A stretch of 31,046 bases of DNA from the IMG/VR virus record IMGVR_UViG_3300036795_000289, positions 1 through 31,046 of that record. One strand, written 5' to 3'. How positions within the stretch are numbered: position 1 is the first letter of the stretch; each line of letters begins with the position of its first letter. Shown here piece by piece: positions 1 to 8,432 of the stretch. A program made the position numbers and the translations under genes. The notes beneath the pieces are model-generated. The model made no database searches. It worked only from the letters and a program-made list of their open reading frames with translations, and was not told where the DNA came from. The DNA is from a virus.

Positions 1-1
1 C

Positions 2-583
2 ATCTGCCAGGCCGAGGGGTTCGCGGCCGAGCCCGCCCTGCTGACCGCCATCGCCGAGGCGGCCCGGGGCGGCATGCGCGACGCCGTGGTCCGGCTCGAC
101 CAGGTGGCCTCGGTCGGCATCGGCAGCCTGGAGATGTGGCGCGAGCTGACCGGGGAGACCGACTTCGCGCCCGCCCTGCTGACCGCGGCGGCCGACGGCG
201 ACCCGGCGGCCATGTACGCCGCGATGAGCAGCGCCCTGGCGTCGTACGGCGACCCGGGGCAGGTCGCCCGCGAGCTTGTCCTCTGCCTGCGCGACCTGCT
301 GGTGCTGTCGTGCGGTGCGGGCATCAGCGCGCAGGGCGGGGCACTGACAGTCCGGAGGGAACTCACCGGCCGCCTCGGTGCCCCCCGCGTGCACGCCGCC
401 ATGGCCGTGCTGTGGGACCTGCACGCCAGGGTCCGGGTCGACGACCGCGAGACCGCCCTGGTGCTCGCCCTGGCCATGGTCTCCAGGAAGCTCGCCCCGC
501 CTGAGCAGGCTGCGCCGATTGCCGCTGCCGGAGGCCAGCGGGCCTCCTACAGCGAGGTAAGGGACATCCTGGGGGCACTGTGA
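2..583 (+). CDS. DnaX-like DNA polymerase III clamp-loader subunit, C-terminal part
   Basis: Partial gene, open at the left edge; the frame is read from base 2. The first residues include a segment of the type IAEAARGGMRDAVVRLDQV, which matches the sensor-2/lid region of gamma/tau clamp-loader ATPases (family pattern: A-G-S-x-R-D-A-L-x-L-L-D-Q). The rest is an alpha-helical region with an RELVLCLRDLLVL stretch like the oligomerisation domain III of DnaX. The family loads the sliding clamp in replication. The ATP site would lie upstream of the window, so activity cannot be judged. Its stop overlaps the next GTG by four bases (GTGA). The family call is inference from these motifs; a RuvB-like or other AAA+ protein is less likely. 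Confidence 0.6.
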   Translation: MCQAEGFAAEPALLTAIAEAARGGMRDAVVRLDQVASVGIGSLEMWRELTGETDFAPALLTAAADGDPAAMYAAMSSALASYGDPGQVARELVLCLRDLLVLSCGAGISAQGGALTVRRELTGRLGAPRVHAAMAVLWDLHARVRVDDRETALVLALAMVSRKLAPPEQAAPIAAAGGQRASYSEVRDILGAL

Positions 584-813
584 GCACTGGCTGGGAGACC
601 CGCCACCCGTCCGTTCGCGAGAAGTGCCGCTGGCTTGAGCCGAATCCCGGCCTTCCGGCAGGCGTTCCCGCTACGGTGGCTGCCATGTTCCGTGACATGA
701 GGGACCAGCTGCTGAGGGTGCTCGAAGACGGCCCCCAGCTCTTGCTCGGGCTGCAGCACCTGGTCGACGCCAAGGACTGCCTGGTGCGCCAGGCCATCGC
801 GGACACCGATTAG
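580..813 (+). CDS. Small hypothetical protein (77 aa)
   Basis: I do not recognise this gene. It starts at a GTG sharing four bases with the upstream stop; an internal ATG at 685 would give a 42-residue, mainly helical protein and is an alternative start, because the first 35 residues look unstructured. The C-terminal half is amphipathic (LLRVLEDGPQLLLGLQHLV). The last codon and stop are GAT TAG, which create a CCGATTA motif just before the next gene. It is co-directional with the clamp-loader and methyltransferase-like genes and probably co-transcribed. Confidence 0.5.
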   Translation: MSTGWETRHPSVREKCRWLEPNPGLPAGVPATVAAMFRDMRDQLLRVLEDGPQLLLGLQHLVDAKDCLVRQAIADTD

Positions 814-1368
814 GTGGCGCTCCAGTTCACCGAAGAGTGGATGAGCCAGGGCCAGCTCGACGTGCTGGCGGCCCTGGCCCAGTCCACCGGCTACCTGGAC
901 GGCGCGGCCATCGAGATCGGCACCTGGCAGGGCCGCTCGGCCATCCCGATCGCCAATGCCATCCGCCCGCGGGTCCTGCACGTGGTGGACCACTGGCAGG
1001 GCGACGACCCGGAGGGGCTCGCCCAGGGCCTGGGCATCGACCCTGAGCTGGTCAAGCGTGATAACTACGGGATCTTCAAGGCGAACATTGCCGAGGGCAC
1101 CGACGGCAACGTCCAGGTCTGGAAGATGGACTGGCGCGAGTTCGCCGCTAAGTGGGATCAGCCGATCCGGTTCCTGCACCTGGACGCCTCGCACACCAGG
1201 CAGGAGGTGGCCGACAACATTACCGCGCTGCTGCCGTACGCCGTGCCCGGGGCGATCTTCGCCGGCGACGACTGGAACTGGCCGACGGTGGAGGCCGGGG
1301 TACGGCAGGCTTTCCCCGGCCGGGCGATCTCTGAGCAGTTCAATAAGCTCTGGTGGGTAGTCCTGTGA
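814..1368 (+). CDS. Class I SAM-dependent methyltransferase-like protein (Methyltransf_24/TylF type)
   Basis: 184 residues. Near residue 31 it has AIEIGTWQGRSA, the glycine-containing motif I that binds S-adenosylmethionine in class I methyltransferases. An acidic VVDHWQGDD follows at the end of the second strand, and RFLHLDASHTRQEVADNI matches the metal- and substrate-binding D-x-x-H region of the macrocin/TylF-like group. These enzymes methylate sugars or small hydroxyl groups. The GTG start directly follows the upstream TAG. Its stop overlaps the GT17-like glycosyltransferase start, and three glycan genes in a row suggest a role in modifying a glycan on phage DNA, virions or host surface. 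That role is inference. Confidence 0.72.
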   Translation: MALQFTEEWMSQGQLDVLAALAQSTGYLDGAAIEIGTWQGRSAIPIANAIRPRVLHVVDHWQGDDPEGLAQGLGIDPELVKRDNYGIFKANIAEGTDGNVQVWKMDWREFAAKWDQPIRFLHLDASHTRQEVADNITALLPYAVPGAIFAGDDWNWPTVEAGVRQAFPGRAISEQFNKLWWVVL

Positions 1369-2219
1369 CCAGGGTCTTCGATACCTGCCTCTATTCAGGC
1401 ATCGGCACCGAGCCGGACCTGCTGGAGTGCCGACTGCGTGAGCTGGAGACCATCGGCGTGCACCACGTCATCGTGGAGGGCGGGCTGACCTTCCAGGGCC
1501 GGCCCAAGCCGTTCACCCTCGAGGAGCAGCGCGAGCGGTTCGCGCCCTGGGCCCGGCGCATCACCTACGTCAGGCACCACCCGTCGACCAACCACGTGGG
1601 CAAGGAAGCGGGCGACGCCTGGGCGCGCGAGCACAGCTCCCGTCAGGCGGTGCACGTCGGCCTTGAACGGGCGGGCGCACGGCACGGCGACCTCATCCTG
1701 CACGGCGACGCGGACGAGATCCCCTCGCGTGAGGCAATTCTGTCGCTGGGGATCAACCGCAGGTCGGTTACCCCGTGCAAGCTGCAGCTGCGGTTCTTCA
1801 TGTTCGCGGTCGACTGGGAGGTGCCCTGGCCCTGGCACGCCCCGTCGGTGATGCGCTACGGCCAGTTGAGCAGTTTCACTCAGTTGCGCGAGGCCGGCTG
1901 GCCGGCCTACGAGGACGTGCGGCCAGCCGGCTGGCACATGACCTGGCTGGGCGGCGAGCAGGCTGCCCGGGACAAGGTGCACGCCTTCAGCCATGCCGAG
2001 GCCATCCCCGAGACCGAGGCCGGGCTGGCGGCCGGCCGGTACTACCGCGAGGGCCTGTGGTGGCCGGGCAGCGGCCGGCCGGGCGAGACCCAATTCAGGG
2101 CCGCCGAAGTTGACGAGACCTGGCCGCAGTGGATCGCCGAGAGCTGGGACCCTGAGCTGCAGAAGCCTAGGGGCCCAGCCCCTGACATCTGGTTCCGCCC
2201 GAGGGAGAGCGCATGCTGA
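1365..2219 (+). CDS. Glycosyltransferase family 17-like protein
   Basis: 284 residues from the GTG that overlaps the upstream stop (GTGA). The N-terminus reads VFDTCLYSGIGTEPDLLECRL, then HHVIVEGGLTFQGRPKPF, the typical start of GT17 proteins (beta-1,4 N-acetylglucosaminyltransferase III family). A DLILHGDADEIPSREA segment near residue 107 supplies the DxD metal and nucleotide-sugar site. These enzymes transfer a sugar to a glycan chain. The downstream glycosyltransferase overlaps by seven bases, so the two are translationally coupled. A GTG at 1353 is a possible but less economical start. Confidence 0.75.
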   Translation: MTRVFDTCLYSGIGTEPDLLECRLRELETIGVHHVIVEGGLTFQGRPKPFTLEEQRERFAPWARRITYVRHHPSTNHVGKEAGDAWAREHSSRQAVHVGLERAGARHGDLILHGDADEIPSREAILSLGINRRSVTPCKLQLRFFMFAVDWEVPWPWHAPSVMRYGQLSSFTQLREAGWPAYEDVRPAGWHMTWLGGEQAARDKVHAFSHAEAIPETEAGLAAGRYYREGLWWPGSGRPGETQFRAAEVDETWPQWIAESWDPELQKPRGPAPDIWFRPRESAC

Positions 2220-2992
2220 ACGACACCGCCCTGCTCATCACCGCCTGGAAGCGGCCCGAGTACCTGCGCCGCACTCTTGCGTCGTGGGCTGCTGCCGAGG
2301 ACGTCGGCGAGCTGCGCATGGTCGCTGTCGCCCTTGGCTGGTCGGTCCGGATGGACGACCAGATGGACGTCATCGCCGAGGCCGAGCAGGCGCTGGGCCG
2401 CAAGATCGCCGTGCTGAAGGACAGCACGGAGGCCGCGCACGGCCCCGGCATGCACCGCGCTCTCGGCGAGGCCATTGACCGGGTGCTCGACGGCTTTCGC
2501 CCTGAGTGGGTGCTGTGCGGCGAGGAGGACGTCATCGTCTCCAGCGACGTGCTGCGCTACATGGCCTGGGGGCAGGCGCAGTACAGGGATGGCACGCTGT
2601 GCATCTGCGCGCACAACCAGGGCGGGGCCGGCTGGGACGGCCTGTCCGCGCCGCGCGAGGACGATGACGCCGACCAGGCCGCGGTGCGGCTGCTGCCGTA
2701 CTTCAACCCCTGGGTGTGGTGCACCAAAAAGCACACCTGGCGGGCTACGATCCGCCCGGTGTGGGACTGGGACTGCGACAGCGGCGCGGCGTTCAACGAG
2801 TCCGGCTACGACTGGAACATGCAGCGGCTGTCCGGCACCGGGCCATGGCGGAACCTGGTGCCGGACGCCGCGCGCAGTCAGACTATCGGCGAGCTGGCCG
2901 GGGTGTACTCGACGCCGGGCATCTTCCCGCTGCAGCAGGCGCGCTCGTTCCGCGACCACCGTGAGAACGTGCGGTACCGGATGGAGGGCTGA
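2213..2992 (+). CDS. GT-A fold glycosyltransferase-like protein
   Basis: 259 residues. The start ATG has a GAGGGAGAG ribosome site just upstream. The opening TALLITAWKRPEYLRRTLAS is the first strand and nucleotide-sugar loop of GT-A (GT2-like) enzymes, and WVLCGEEDVIVSSDVLRYM near residue 100 supplies the acidic cluster where the DxD motif lies. C-terminal aromatic segments (WDWDCDSGAAFNESGYDWN) probably shape the acceptor site. It forms a cassette with the GT17-like and methyltransferase-like genes. The donor and acceptor are not visible. Confidence 0.65.
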   Translation: MLNDTALLITAWKRPEYLRRTLASWAAAEDVGELRMVAVALGWSVRMDDQMDVIAEAEQALGRKIAVLKDSTEAAHGPGMHRALGEAIDRVLDGFRPEWVLCGEEDVIVSSDVLRYMAWGQAQYRDGTLCICAHNQGGAGWDGLSAPREDDDADQAAVRLLPYFNPWVWCTKKHTWRATIRPVWDWDCDSGAAFNESGYDWNMQRLSGTGPWRNLVPDAARSQTIGELAGVYSTPGIFPLQQARSFRDHRENVRYRMEG

Positions 2993-2993
2993 G

Positions 2994-3248
2994 GTGGCAG
3001 GGTCCTGGAAGCACATGACGACCGGCGCGGGGCGTCTGCGCAGTAACGGCAGCTTCACCGGCATGATCGAGAATCTGGGCGACGCCTACGAGGCGGCCGA
3101 GGACTGCTACGGGATGGTGCAGGTGCTGGCTGACCGGCTGGCTGAGCTGAATACCGGCATGAGTCGCGCGGAGTGGGTCCGGTGGGCTGCCGAGCACGAG
3201 AACGTGCAGCGCGGCATCCGGCTGGGCGGTCGGCAGCGGGAGCGGTAG
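2994..3248 (+). CDS. Hypothetical protein (84 aa)
   Basis: Not recognised. The GTG start lies one base after the upstream TGA, with GGAGG overlapping the end of that gene. The N-terminus is basic and glycine/serine rich; the middle is an acidic amphipathic helix (NLGDAYEAAEDCYGMVQVLADRLAEL), then a short basic tail. It could be a small helical adaptor. It lies in the same transcription unit as the glycosyltransferases. Confidence 0.55.
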   Translation: MAGSWKHMTTGAGRLRSNGSFTGMIENLGDAYEAAEDCYGMVQVLADRLAELNTGMSRAEWVRWAAEHENVQRGIRLGGRQRER

Positions 3249-3252
3249 GCCG

Positions 3253-3450
3253 GTGCTGGTTCGTGCGGACGAGGGCCTGCGGCGGTGGATCTTGTACGTC
3301 GACAAAGACGACAAGTGCACGTGCGAGTACGCGTACAAGAGCCTGGGCCTCCTGTACGGCGTCAGCATGGGCGCGGGCTGGGTGCGCCTGACGACGGAAC
3401 CCGGCTGCCCTCACCACGGGTCCGCCCGATTAGCAGGGCATGGCGAGTGA
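3253..3450 (+). CDS. Small hypothetical protein (65 aa) with spaced cysteines
   Basis: Not recognised. GTG start four bases after the upstream stop. Three cysteines (CTCEY and EPGCPHH) with paired histidines could hold a metal ion. The body (RRWILYVDKDDKC, then YGVSMGAGWVRLTTEPGC) looks like a small beta-rich fold. It overlaps the first eleven bases of the next gene in a different frame, so the CCGATTA motif for that gene lies inside this coding region. Confidence 0.5.
   Translation: MLVRADEGLRRWILYVDKDDKCTCEYAYKSLGLLYGVSMGAGWVRLTTEPGCPHHGSARLAGHGE
3426..3432 (+). promoter_or_regulatory. CCGATTA motif seven bases before a start
   Basis: CCGATTA followed by seven bases and the ATG at 3440; one of nine such placements in the window. 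No Shine-Dalgarno sequence lies between. Confidence 0.45.
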
Positions 3451-3880
3451 CTGGGACAAGTTCGACGGGCTGTTCACCTGCCCGAAGAGCGTAGAGGACG
3501 GCGACCTGCGCACCTCTTACGAGGAGTTCTACTCGACCGCGCGCGGCGAGTGCGAGGGCCTGGACATGTCGTCGGCGCAGATCATGCGCACCTCGGTGAT
3601 GCTGAACTGGTTCTTCAAGCACCAGCAGACCTCCCGGCGCGGTTACGGCACCGACGACGGCTACCAGCACCCGGGCCAGGAGAAGGACGCGATCCTGGCC
3701 TGGGAGCAGATCGCCAAGACCTGGGACGACGTGCGGCTCAAGAGCCGCCGCGCCGACCCCGGCGGCCTCGCCCCGGAGAAGGTCCGCGACGTCTTCCTGA
3801 CCGTGCTGGCCGCGGTGGACGAGCCGGGCCTGCGCGCGCTGCTGCAGGACAAGTTCGTCGAGGCGCTGAGCGGGGCCTGA
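3440..3880 (+). CDS. Hypothetical protein (146 aa)
   Basis: Not recognised. The start is set by the CCGATTA-N7-ATG arrangement and overlaps the upstream gene by eleven bases. The protein is helical and charged, with an aromatic N-terminus (DWDKFDGLFTCPKSVEDGD) and a leucine-rich acidic C-terminus (VRDVFLTVLAAVDEPGLRALLQDKFVEAL). Its position shortly before head genes and the terminase would suit a small packaging or head protein, but no motif proves that. Confidence 0.6.
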   Translation: MASDWDKFDGLFTCPKSVEDGDLRTSYEEFYSTARGECEGLDMSSAQIMRTSVMLNWFFKHQQTSRRGYGTDDGYQHPGQEKDAILAWEQIAKTWDDVRLKSRRADPGGLAPEKVRDVFLTVLAAVDEPGLRALLQDKFVEALSGA

Positions 3881-3882
3881 CA

Positions 3883-5439
3883 ATGGCGGGAGCCCTGGAG
3901 CTGCTAGAGGCAGCGCACGAGGAGCGCGAGGCCCATGACCACCTCATGCGCGAGTGCCCGTGGTACCGACACGTGGACAAGGGCGGCCGGGACCACCCTG
4001 ACCTGCACTGCAGGCCCGCAACAGGCCAGGACGAGGGCGGCGCTCTGGTCAAGTTCACCCCGCGCACGCCGGAGGCCTCCACGGTCGTCAAGCCGACCGT
4101 GCCGCCCGGCGGCCCCGGCCTGTTCCACATGAAGGGCCGCCACCTGCCGCCGTACATCGAGCACCTGTACCCGCACCTGGTCGCCCGGTACGGCAAGCGC
4201 GAGGCCTACCGGGTGGCGGTCGGCGTGGTCAAGAAGTGGGCGGCCGGCGTCAACCCGGGCGGCTGGAAGACCAGGAGCGGCAAGGGCAAGCGCACTCACC
4301 CGGACGTCCGGGCCGCCGCGCAGCGGAACGTGGCCGAGTGGGAGAAGGACAAGGCCGACGCGCACGAGCACGCCGCGGCCTCGGCCGTAGGGCTGGCGGC
4401 GGCGACGGCTCCCGGTGCGCGCCCGTTCCTTCTGCCGTCGCCGCCTGGCGGACGGTATTCCCAGTACGGCATGTACCAGAACCCGGTGCAGGCCGTCAGC
4501 CCGAGCCCGCCGCTGCCGCCCGCCGTGGCGCTGCCGACCGCGGCCGAGGTGAAGGCGGTCATCCCGCTGGTCCCCGAGTGCAGCCAGAGGGACCTGAGCG
4601 ACACGGCTAAGAAGTTCCTGGAGCAGGCCGCCTGGAAGCTGACCAAGGACAACCCGCTCGAAGCCCTGAGCGTGATGCGCAGTGCCCAGGCGGCCATGTA
4701 CGCGGCGCACAAGGCCGACCTGGGGAACATGCTGCCGAGCGCCTACACCGCCAACGTGTTCACCCGCGTCCCGCCCGCCGGGCAGTCCTCGGCGACAACG
4801 GCGATGAAGCAGGGGACCGTCAAGGCGCAGCAGTGGCGCAAGGCGGAGATGGCGCTGGCCGCGCTGAGCGACCGCATCCGCAAGCGGTTCTTTCACGGGG
4901 TTTTCTCGGGCCCGTCGCAGCTGGGCCGGTTCACGGAGGATGATGACATGAGCGCACTGGACAAGCTCGCGCTGGCGGTGGTGACGGGCGAGGACGTGTC
5001 GGAGCCAACGGAGTCCGACACCTCGGGCGCGACCCCGCTCATCCAGCCGCCCGAGGGCCTGCTGAGCATCACCGAGGCACGTGCCTCGGCCGAGCTGGCG
5101 GCGCTGCCCGCGCTCGACAAGGAGCGGGTGAACGCCTACCTGGCCAGGGCCCGGGAGATGCTCCGTACCAGCCCGGCCGGGGGAGCGCAGTCGGCGATGC
5201 GCGCCGTCATGATTGCGAAGGAGTCGGGGGCGCACCACCTGGCCCGGCACATCCTGGCGCACGTGCGGGCCCTGGCCGACATGGGCAACATGACGCACCA
5301 GGCGGACACGGCGGGCCGGATGCAGGCGGGCGGGAAGGCCGTCAGCCCGGTGACCGGCCGCACCCTCGGCACCGACAACCCGAACGGCCCGGCGAGGCTG
5401 AGCGCGGTGGACCGCCTGACGGCAGCGGCGTCCCGGTAG
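3883..5439 (+). CDS. Phage protein with LPPYI...WAAG...VRAAAQ motif region, probably head-related (518 aa)
   Basis: The ATG lies two bases after the upstream TGA. Residues about 80-150 contain HLPPYIEHLYPHLVARYG, then VGVVKKWAAGVNPGGW and HPDVRAAAQRNVAEWE. This combination recurs, as far as I know, in actinophage proteins encoded near capsid and terminase genes. The central part is proline- and alanine-rich and disordered. The C-terminal half is helical with repeated ALSVMRSAQAAMYAAH-like and AQSAMRAVMIAKESGAHHLARH segments. Its place before the DUF6582 gene and the terminase suggests head assembly, scaffold or internal protein. No protease motif is evident. Confidence 0.55.
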   Translation: MAGALELLEAAHEEREAHDHLMRECPWYRHVDKGGRDHPDLHCRPATGQDEGGALVKFTPRTPEASTVVKPTVPPGGPGLFHMKGRHLPPYIEHLYPHLVARYGKREAYRVAVGVVKKWAAGVNPGGWKTRSGKGKRTHPDVRAAAQRNVAEWEKDKADAHEHAAASAVGLAAATAPGARPFLLPSPPGGRYSQYGMYQNPVQAVSPSPPLPPAVALPTAAEVKAVIPLVPECSQRDLSDTAKKFLEQAAWKLTKDNPLEALSVMRSAQAAMYAAHKADLGNMLPSAYTANVFTRVPPAGQSSATTAMKQGTVKAQQWRKAEMALAALSDRIRKRFFHGVFSGPSQLGRFTEDDDMSALDKLALAVVTGEDVSEPTESDTSGATPLIQPPEGLLSITEARASAELAALPALDKERVNAYLARAREMLRTSPAGGAQSAMRAVMIAKESGAHHLARHILAHVRALADMGNMTHQADTAGRMQAGGKAVSPVTGRTLGTDNPNGPARLSAVDRLTAAASR

Positions 5440-5481
5440 TCCGATTACCCGGGCGGAATCCGCTCGCCCCCGGGAGGCTCG

Positions 5482-6270
5482 GTGTCACTGGATAAGCTCT
5501 TGCGGCTGTCGGAGGGAAGCGACGGGCCCCCGGACCCGGACGCCGACCTGCTGCTGGCCGTCCAGGCCGCCTCCCGGGAGCTGGCCCTCCTGCTGGCCAG
5601 CGACGACGCGGACGACGGCAAGAAGGGCCCCGGCGGTGACGACGAGGGCGGCGGGCACGCCAGTCACGCGACGTTCAAGGCGCTGCGCAAGCGCAACGTC
5701 CCGCCCGACCGCGCCTCGGCCATGTGCGCCAAGAGCGACAAGAACGTGAAGGCCTCCCAGTTGGCCCGCGCGCTGGACGTCATGCTGTCCGGCCGCCCTG
5801 GCATTGACACCGCCCTGGTGACGCTGACACCGGAGAGCGAGACCGCCGAGGGCCGCAAGAAGGCCGCCAAGAGCAACCACGCGCTTCCCGACGGGTCCTA
5901 TCCCATCGAGGACAAGAAGCACCTGCACTCCGCCGCGGTGCTGGCCGCCTCCGGGAAGGGCAACGCCTCGGCGGCCAAGGCCCTGATCCGCAGGCGGGCA
6001 CGTGAGCTGGGAGTTGACGTCAACTCGCTGCCCGGCTTCGGCGGCAGCGACGACGACCACGAGAAGGCCGCTGCCTCCATGGTCGCGCTGGCTAAGCAGG
6101 CGGTCGGCGACGGCGGGGTGGCGATGCACCACGCGCCGTTCACCGGCACGCACGCCCACGGCCACCCGCTGACCGCGGCGCACGACCACCCGCACCAGCA
6201 CTTCGGAGACAACAACCACGAGGGCGGCCCGCTGCACCGCCCTGGCTCTGAGCCGAAAAGGGGATGGTAG
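5482..6270 (+). CDS. DUF6582-like phage protein with histidine-rich tail (262 aa)
   Basis: GTG start with GGGAGG six bases upstream. Residues about 135-175 read NHALPDGSYPIEDKKHLHSA and later AKALIRRRARELGV, the pattern of the DUF6582 domain found in phage capsid-associated and XkdF-like proteins. An upstream segment (HATFKALRKRNVPPDRASAMCAKSD) may be a second small helical module. The C-terminal 45 residues are very rich in histidine (HHAPFTGTHAHGH, HDHPHQHF), which could bind metal. The gene lies 42 bases after the 518-residue gene. The exact head role is unknown. Confidence 0.6.
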   Translation: MSLDKLLRLSEGSDGPPDPDADLLLAVQAASRELALLLASDDADDGKKGPGGDDEGGGHASHATFKALRKRNVPPDRASAMCAKSDKNVKASQLARALDVMLSGRPGIDTALVTLTPESETAEGRKKAAKSNHALPDGSYPIEDKKHLHSAAVLAASGKGNASAAKALIRRRARELGVDVNSLPGFGGSDDDHEKAAASMVALAKQAVGDGGVAMHHAPFTGTHAHGHPLTAAHDHPHQHFGDNNHEGGPLHRPGSEPKRGW

Positions 6271-6458
6271 CCGTGTTCGCTGCCCTGGCCGCGCTGCTCT
6301 ACCTGATCTCGTTCATCTTGCTCTGGGTGGGCAAGGGAACGGTCCCGTTCAACTACGTCGGCGTGTTCCTGCTCGGCTGCATCAGCCTGGCTTACCACCT
6401 GTACCGCATCTACCCGTGGTGGCCGGGCCGGCCTACGCCGGGCCCGCCCGTCGCGTGA
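6264..6458 (+). CDS. Small two-helix membrane protein (64 aa)
   Basis: Overlaps the upstream gene by seven bases; ATG with AAAAGGGG upstream, or GTG at 6273. Two hydrophobic segments are visible: residues 1-21 (AVFAALAALLYLISFILLW) and 29-47 (FNYVGVFLLGCISLAYHLY), then a proline-rich basic tail. Function unknown; small membrane proteins next to packaging genes can be lysis or superinfection factors, but nothing here shows that. Its last codon shares bases with the terminase GTG start. Confidence 0.6.
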   Translation: MVAVFAALAALLYLISFILLWVGKGTVPFNYVGVFLLGCISLAYHLYRIYPWWPGRPTPGPPVA

Positions 6459-8422
6459 CCTCTGCCGGCGCAGCCGCCGCGGCCCTGCTCGGGGTAACCG
6501 GCGGCACGGGCACGTCCGTCAGCGGGACCGGTCTCTTCGAGGAGGAGCCGGTCCCGCTCGACGTGTTCGTGCGGGACCGCGGCTACCTGGCCAACCCGCC
6601 GCTGAGCGAGGTGCAGTACGAGGCGGTCCGGCACGCCGAGCGGGTCTACTACCTGGCAACCTACGAGCTGCTCGCGGCCAGCGCGGACAGGCAGGTCCGC
6701 GACTACTGGTCGCAGCCGACGCGCATGGTCAACTTCCTGGAGCTGGAGTGGGGCAAGGGCGGCGGCAAGGACCACACCTGCCGGATGATCGCCATGCGGG
6801 TCTGCTACCTGCTGCTGTGCCTGAAGTCCCCGCAGGCTTACTACCAGATGCCCGAGCAGGACTCGATTCACGTCCTGAACGTCGCGTCCTCCTCCAAGCA
6901 GGCCCAGCGCGCGTTCTTCGCCCCCATGCGCCGCGCGGTGCAGCGGCCGGGCTGCTGGTTCCAGCGCAAGGCCGGCGTCGACATCCTGGACGCGGCCGAG
7001 CGGCAGCGCCGCGGCGCGCGCGGCGAGCGCACGGTCACCCTGCTGGACACCATCAGGTTCGAGCACAACATCGAGGCCGTGTCCGGGCACTCCGACGCCG
7101 ACAGCCAGGAGGGCCTCAACCTGATTCTCGGCATCGCCGACGAGATTGACGCGTTCCGCTCGGCGGCGGAGCTGGCCAGGAACACCGGGGCCAAGCAGCG
7201 CGAGTCGTCCTCCTCGGCCGAGGCCATCCTCGACATGATCCGGACCTCGGCCACCACCCGGTTCCCCGAGACCTTCAAGAACGTGCACATCAGCTACCCG
7301 CGCTACCTGGGCAGCACGATCCAGCAGCTGGTCGCCAAGGGCAAGGCCGACAACGAGGCGAAGGGCGGGGCGAGCCGGTACTACGTGTCCGGCCCGCTGG
7401 CCACCTGGGAGGCCAACCCCCGCATCAAGGGCAAGGAGTCCTTCGCCGAGGACTACGAGCGCGACCCGGCGATGGCGGAGGCCAAGTACGAGTGCAAGCC
7501 GCGGCGCGCGATCAACCCGTACTTCGCCAACGAGCAGGCGCTGCGCGAGTGCTTCTTCGAGGTCGCCCAGCCCCCGGTGGACGTGGCGTACATCCGCGAG
7601 GGCGCGACCTGGAGGCCGCTCTACACTTTCGCCCCGGACTTCTTCCCGGTGAAGGGCGCGCTCTACGCGATGCACGCCGACCTGGCGGCTACCGGCGACC
7701 GGGCCGGCGTGAGCATGGCGCACGTCAAGCGCTGGCAGGACCACGTTCTGACCGGCAACGACGAAGAGGGCCTGGAGATCAAGGTCAGCGAGCGCCGCCC
7801 GGTGGTGAAGGTCGACTTCACGATCTCGTACGAGTCCGACGCCGGCGCGAGGCCGCCGATGGAGATCCAGATCCGGTGGGCCCGGATGCTCTGCCTTGAG
7901 CTGCGCCGGATGGGCTTCCCCGTCGTCTTCTTTAGCTTTGATCAGTGGCAGTCGAAAGACAGCATGCAGATCCTGGAGAGCCACGGCATCGAGACCGACC
8001 GCTTCTCCACCGACGTCAGCGAGGAAGGCTGGCGGACGCTGCGGGACGTCATGTACGAGGGCCGCCTTGAGGCCCCGCTGCGCGAGCTGACCATCGTCGA
8101 GCTGCTCGGGCTGTCCCGGCTGCCGAACGGCAAGATCGACCACTTGGGCGACAGTTCCAAGGACGAGGCCGACTCCCTCGCCGGCGCGGTCTCCGGGGCG
8201 CTGGGGGTCGGCGGCATGGAGGACGCGAGCGGCAAGCGCGCCTACCCCGGGCAGGTCCAGTTCTACGGCCCGGCCGCCGAGATCCCCGCGCCCGCCGGCA
8301 TGCCGGCCGCGATGTCGGTGCTCGGCCCGGACAACTTCATGCCCGCCGACCGGCCCGGGATGGAGTACGGCAGCAGCTACCTGGACGACTGGGGCTCGGT
8401 CAGCGGGGACTACCTGCAGTAG
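6455..8422 (+). CDS. Terminase large subunit (DNA-packaging ATPase/nuclease)
   Basis: 655 residues from a GTG overlapping the upstream stop by four bases. The ATPase domain has a Walker A-like GKGGGKDH near residue 103 and Walker B LILGIADEID near residue 230. The C-terminal nuclease region begins at about residue 410 (ALYAMHADLAATGDRAGVSM), where the first catalytic aspartate of the RNase H-like fold lies, with a further acidic site around HLGDSSKDEADSLAGA near residue 570. The enzyme translocates and cuts genome concatemers at the portal. The small subunit is not obvious; one of the unknown upstream proteins may serve. Confidence 0.9.
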   Translation: MTSAGAAAAALLGVTGGTGTSVSGTGLFEEEPVPLDVFVRDRGYLANPPLSEVQYEAVRHAERVYYLATYELLAASADRQVRDYWSQPTRMVNFLELEWGKGGGKDHTCRMIAMRVCYLLLCLKSPQAYYQMPEQDSIHVLNVASSSKQAQRAFFAPMRRAVQRPGCWFQRKAGVDILDAAERQRRGARGERTVTLLDTIRFEHNIEAVSGHSDADSQEGLNLILGIADEIDAFRSAAELARNTGAKQRESSSSAEAILDMIRTSATTRFPETFKNVHISYPRYLGSTIQQLVAKGKADNEAKGGASRYYVSGPLATWEANPRIKGKESFAEDYERDPAMAEAKYECKPRRAINPYFANEQALRECFFEVAQPPVDVAYIREGATWRPLYTFAPDFFPVKGALYAMHADLAATGDRAGVSMAHVKRWQDHVLTGNDEEGLEIKVSERRPVVKVDFTISYESDAGARPPMEIQIRWARMLCLELRRMGFPVVFFSFDQWQSKDSMQILESHGIETDRFSTDVSEEGWRTLRDVMYEGRLEAPLRELTIVELLGLSRLPNGKIDHLGDSSKDEADSLAGAVSGALGVGGMEDASGKRAYPGQVQFYGPAAEIPAPAGMPAAMSVLGPDNFMPADRPGMEYGSSYLDDWGSVSGDYLQ

Positions 8423-8432
8423 GTTCTCTGGC

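Noticed and set aside
3550-3882. Upstream extension of the 518-residue gene to a start at 3550
   Set aside because: The added region is the shadow of the 146-residue gene, and protein-like sequence begins at the ATG at 3883.
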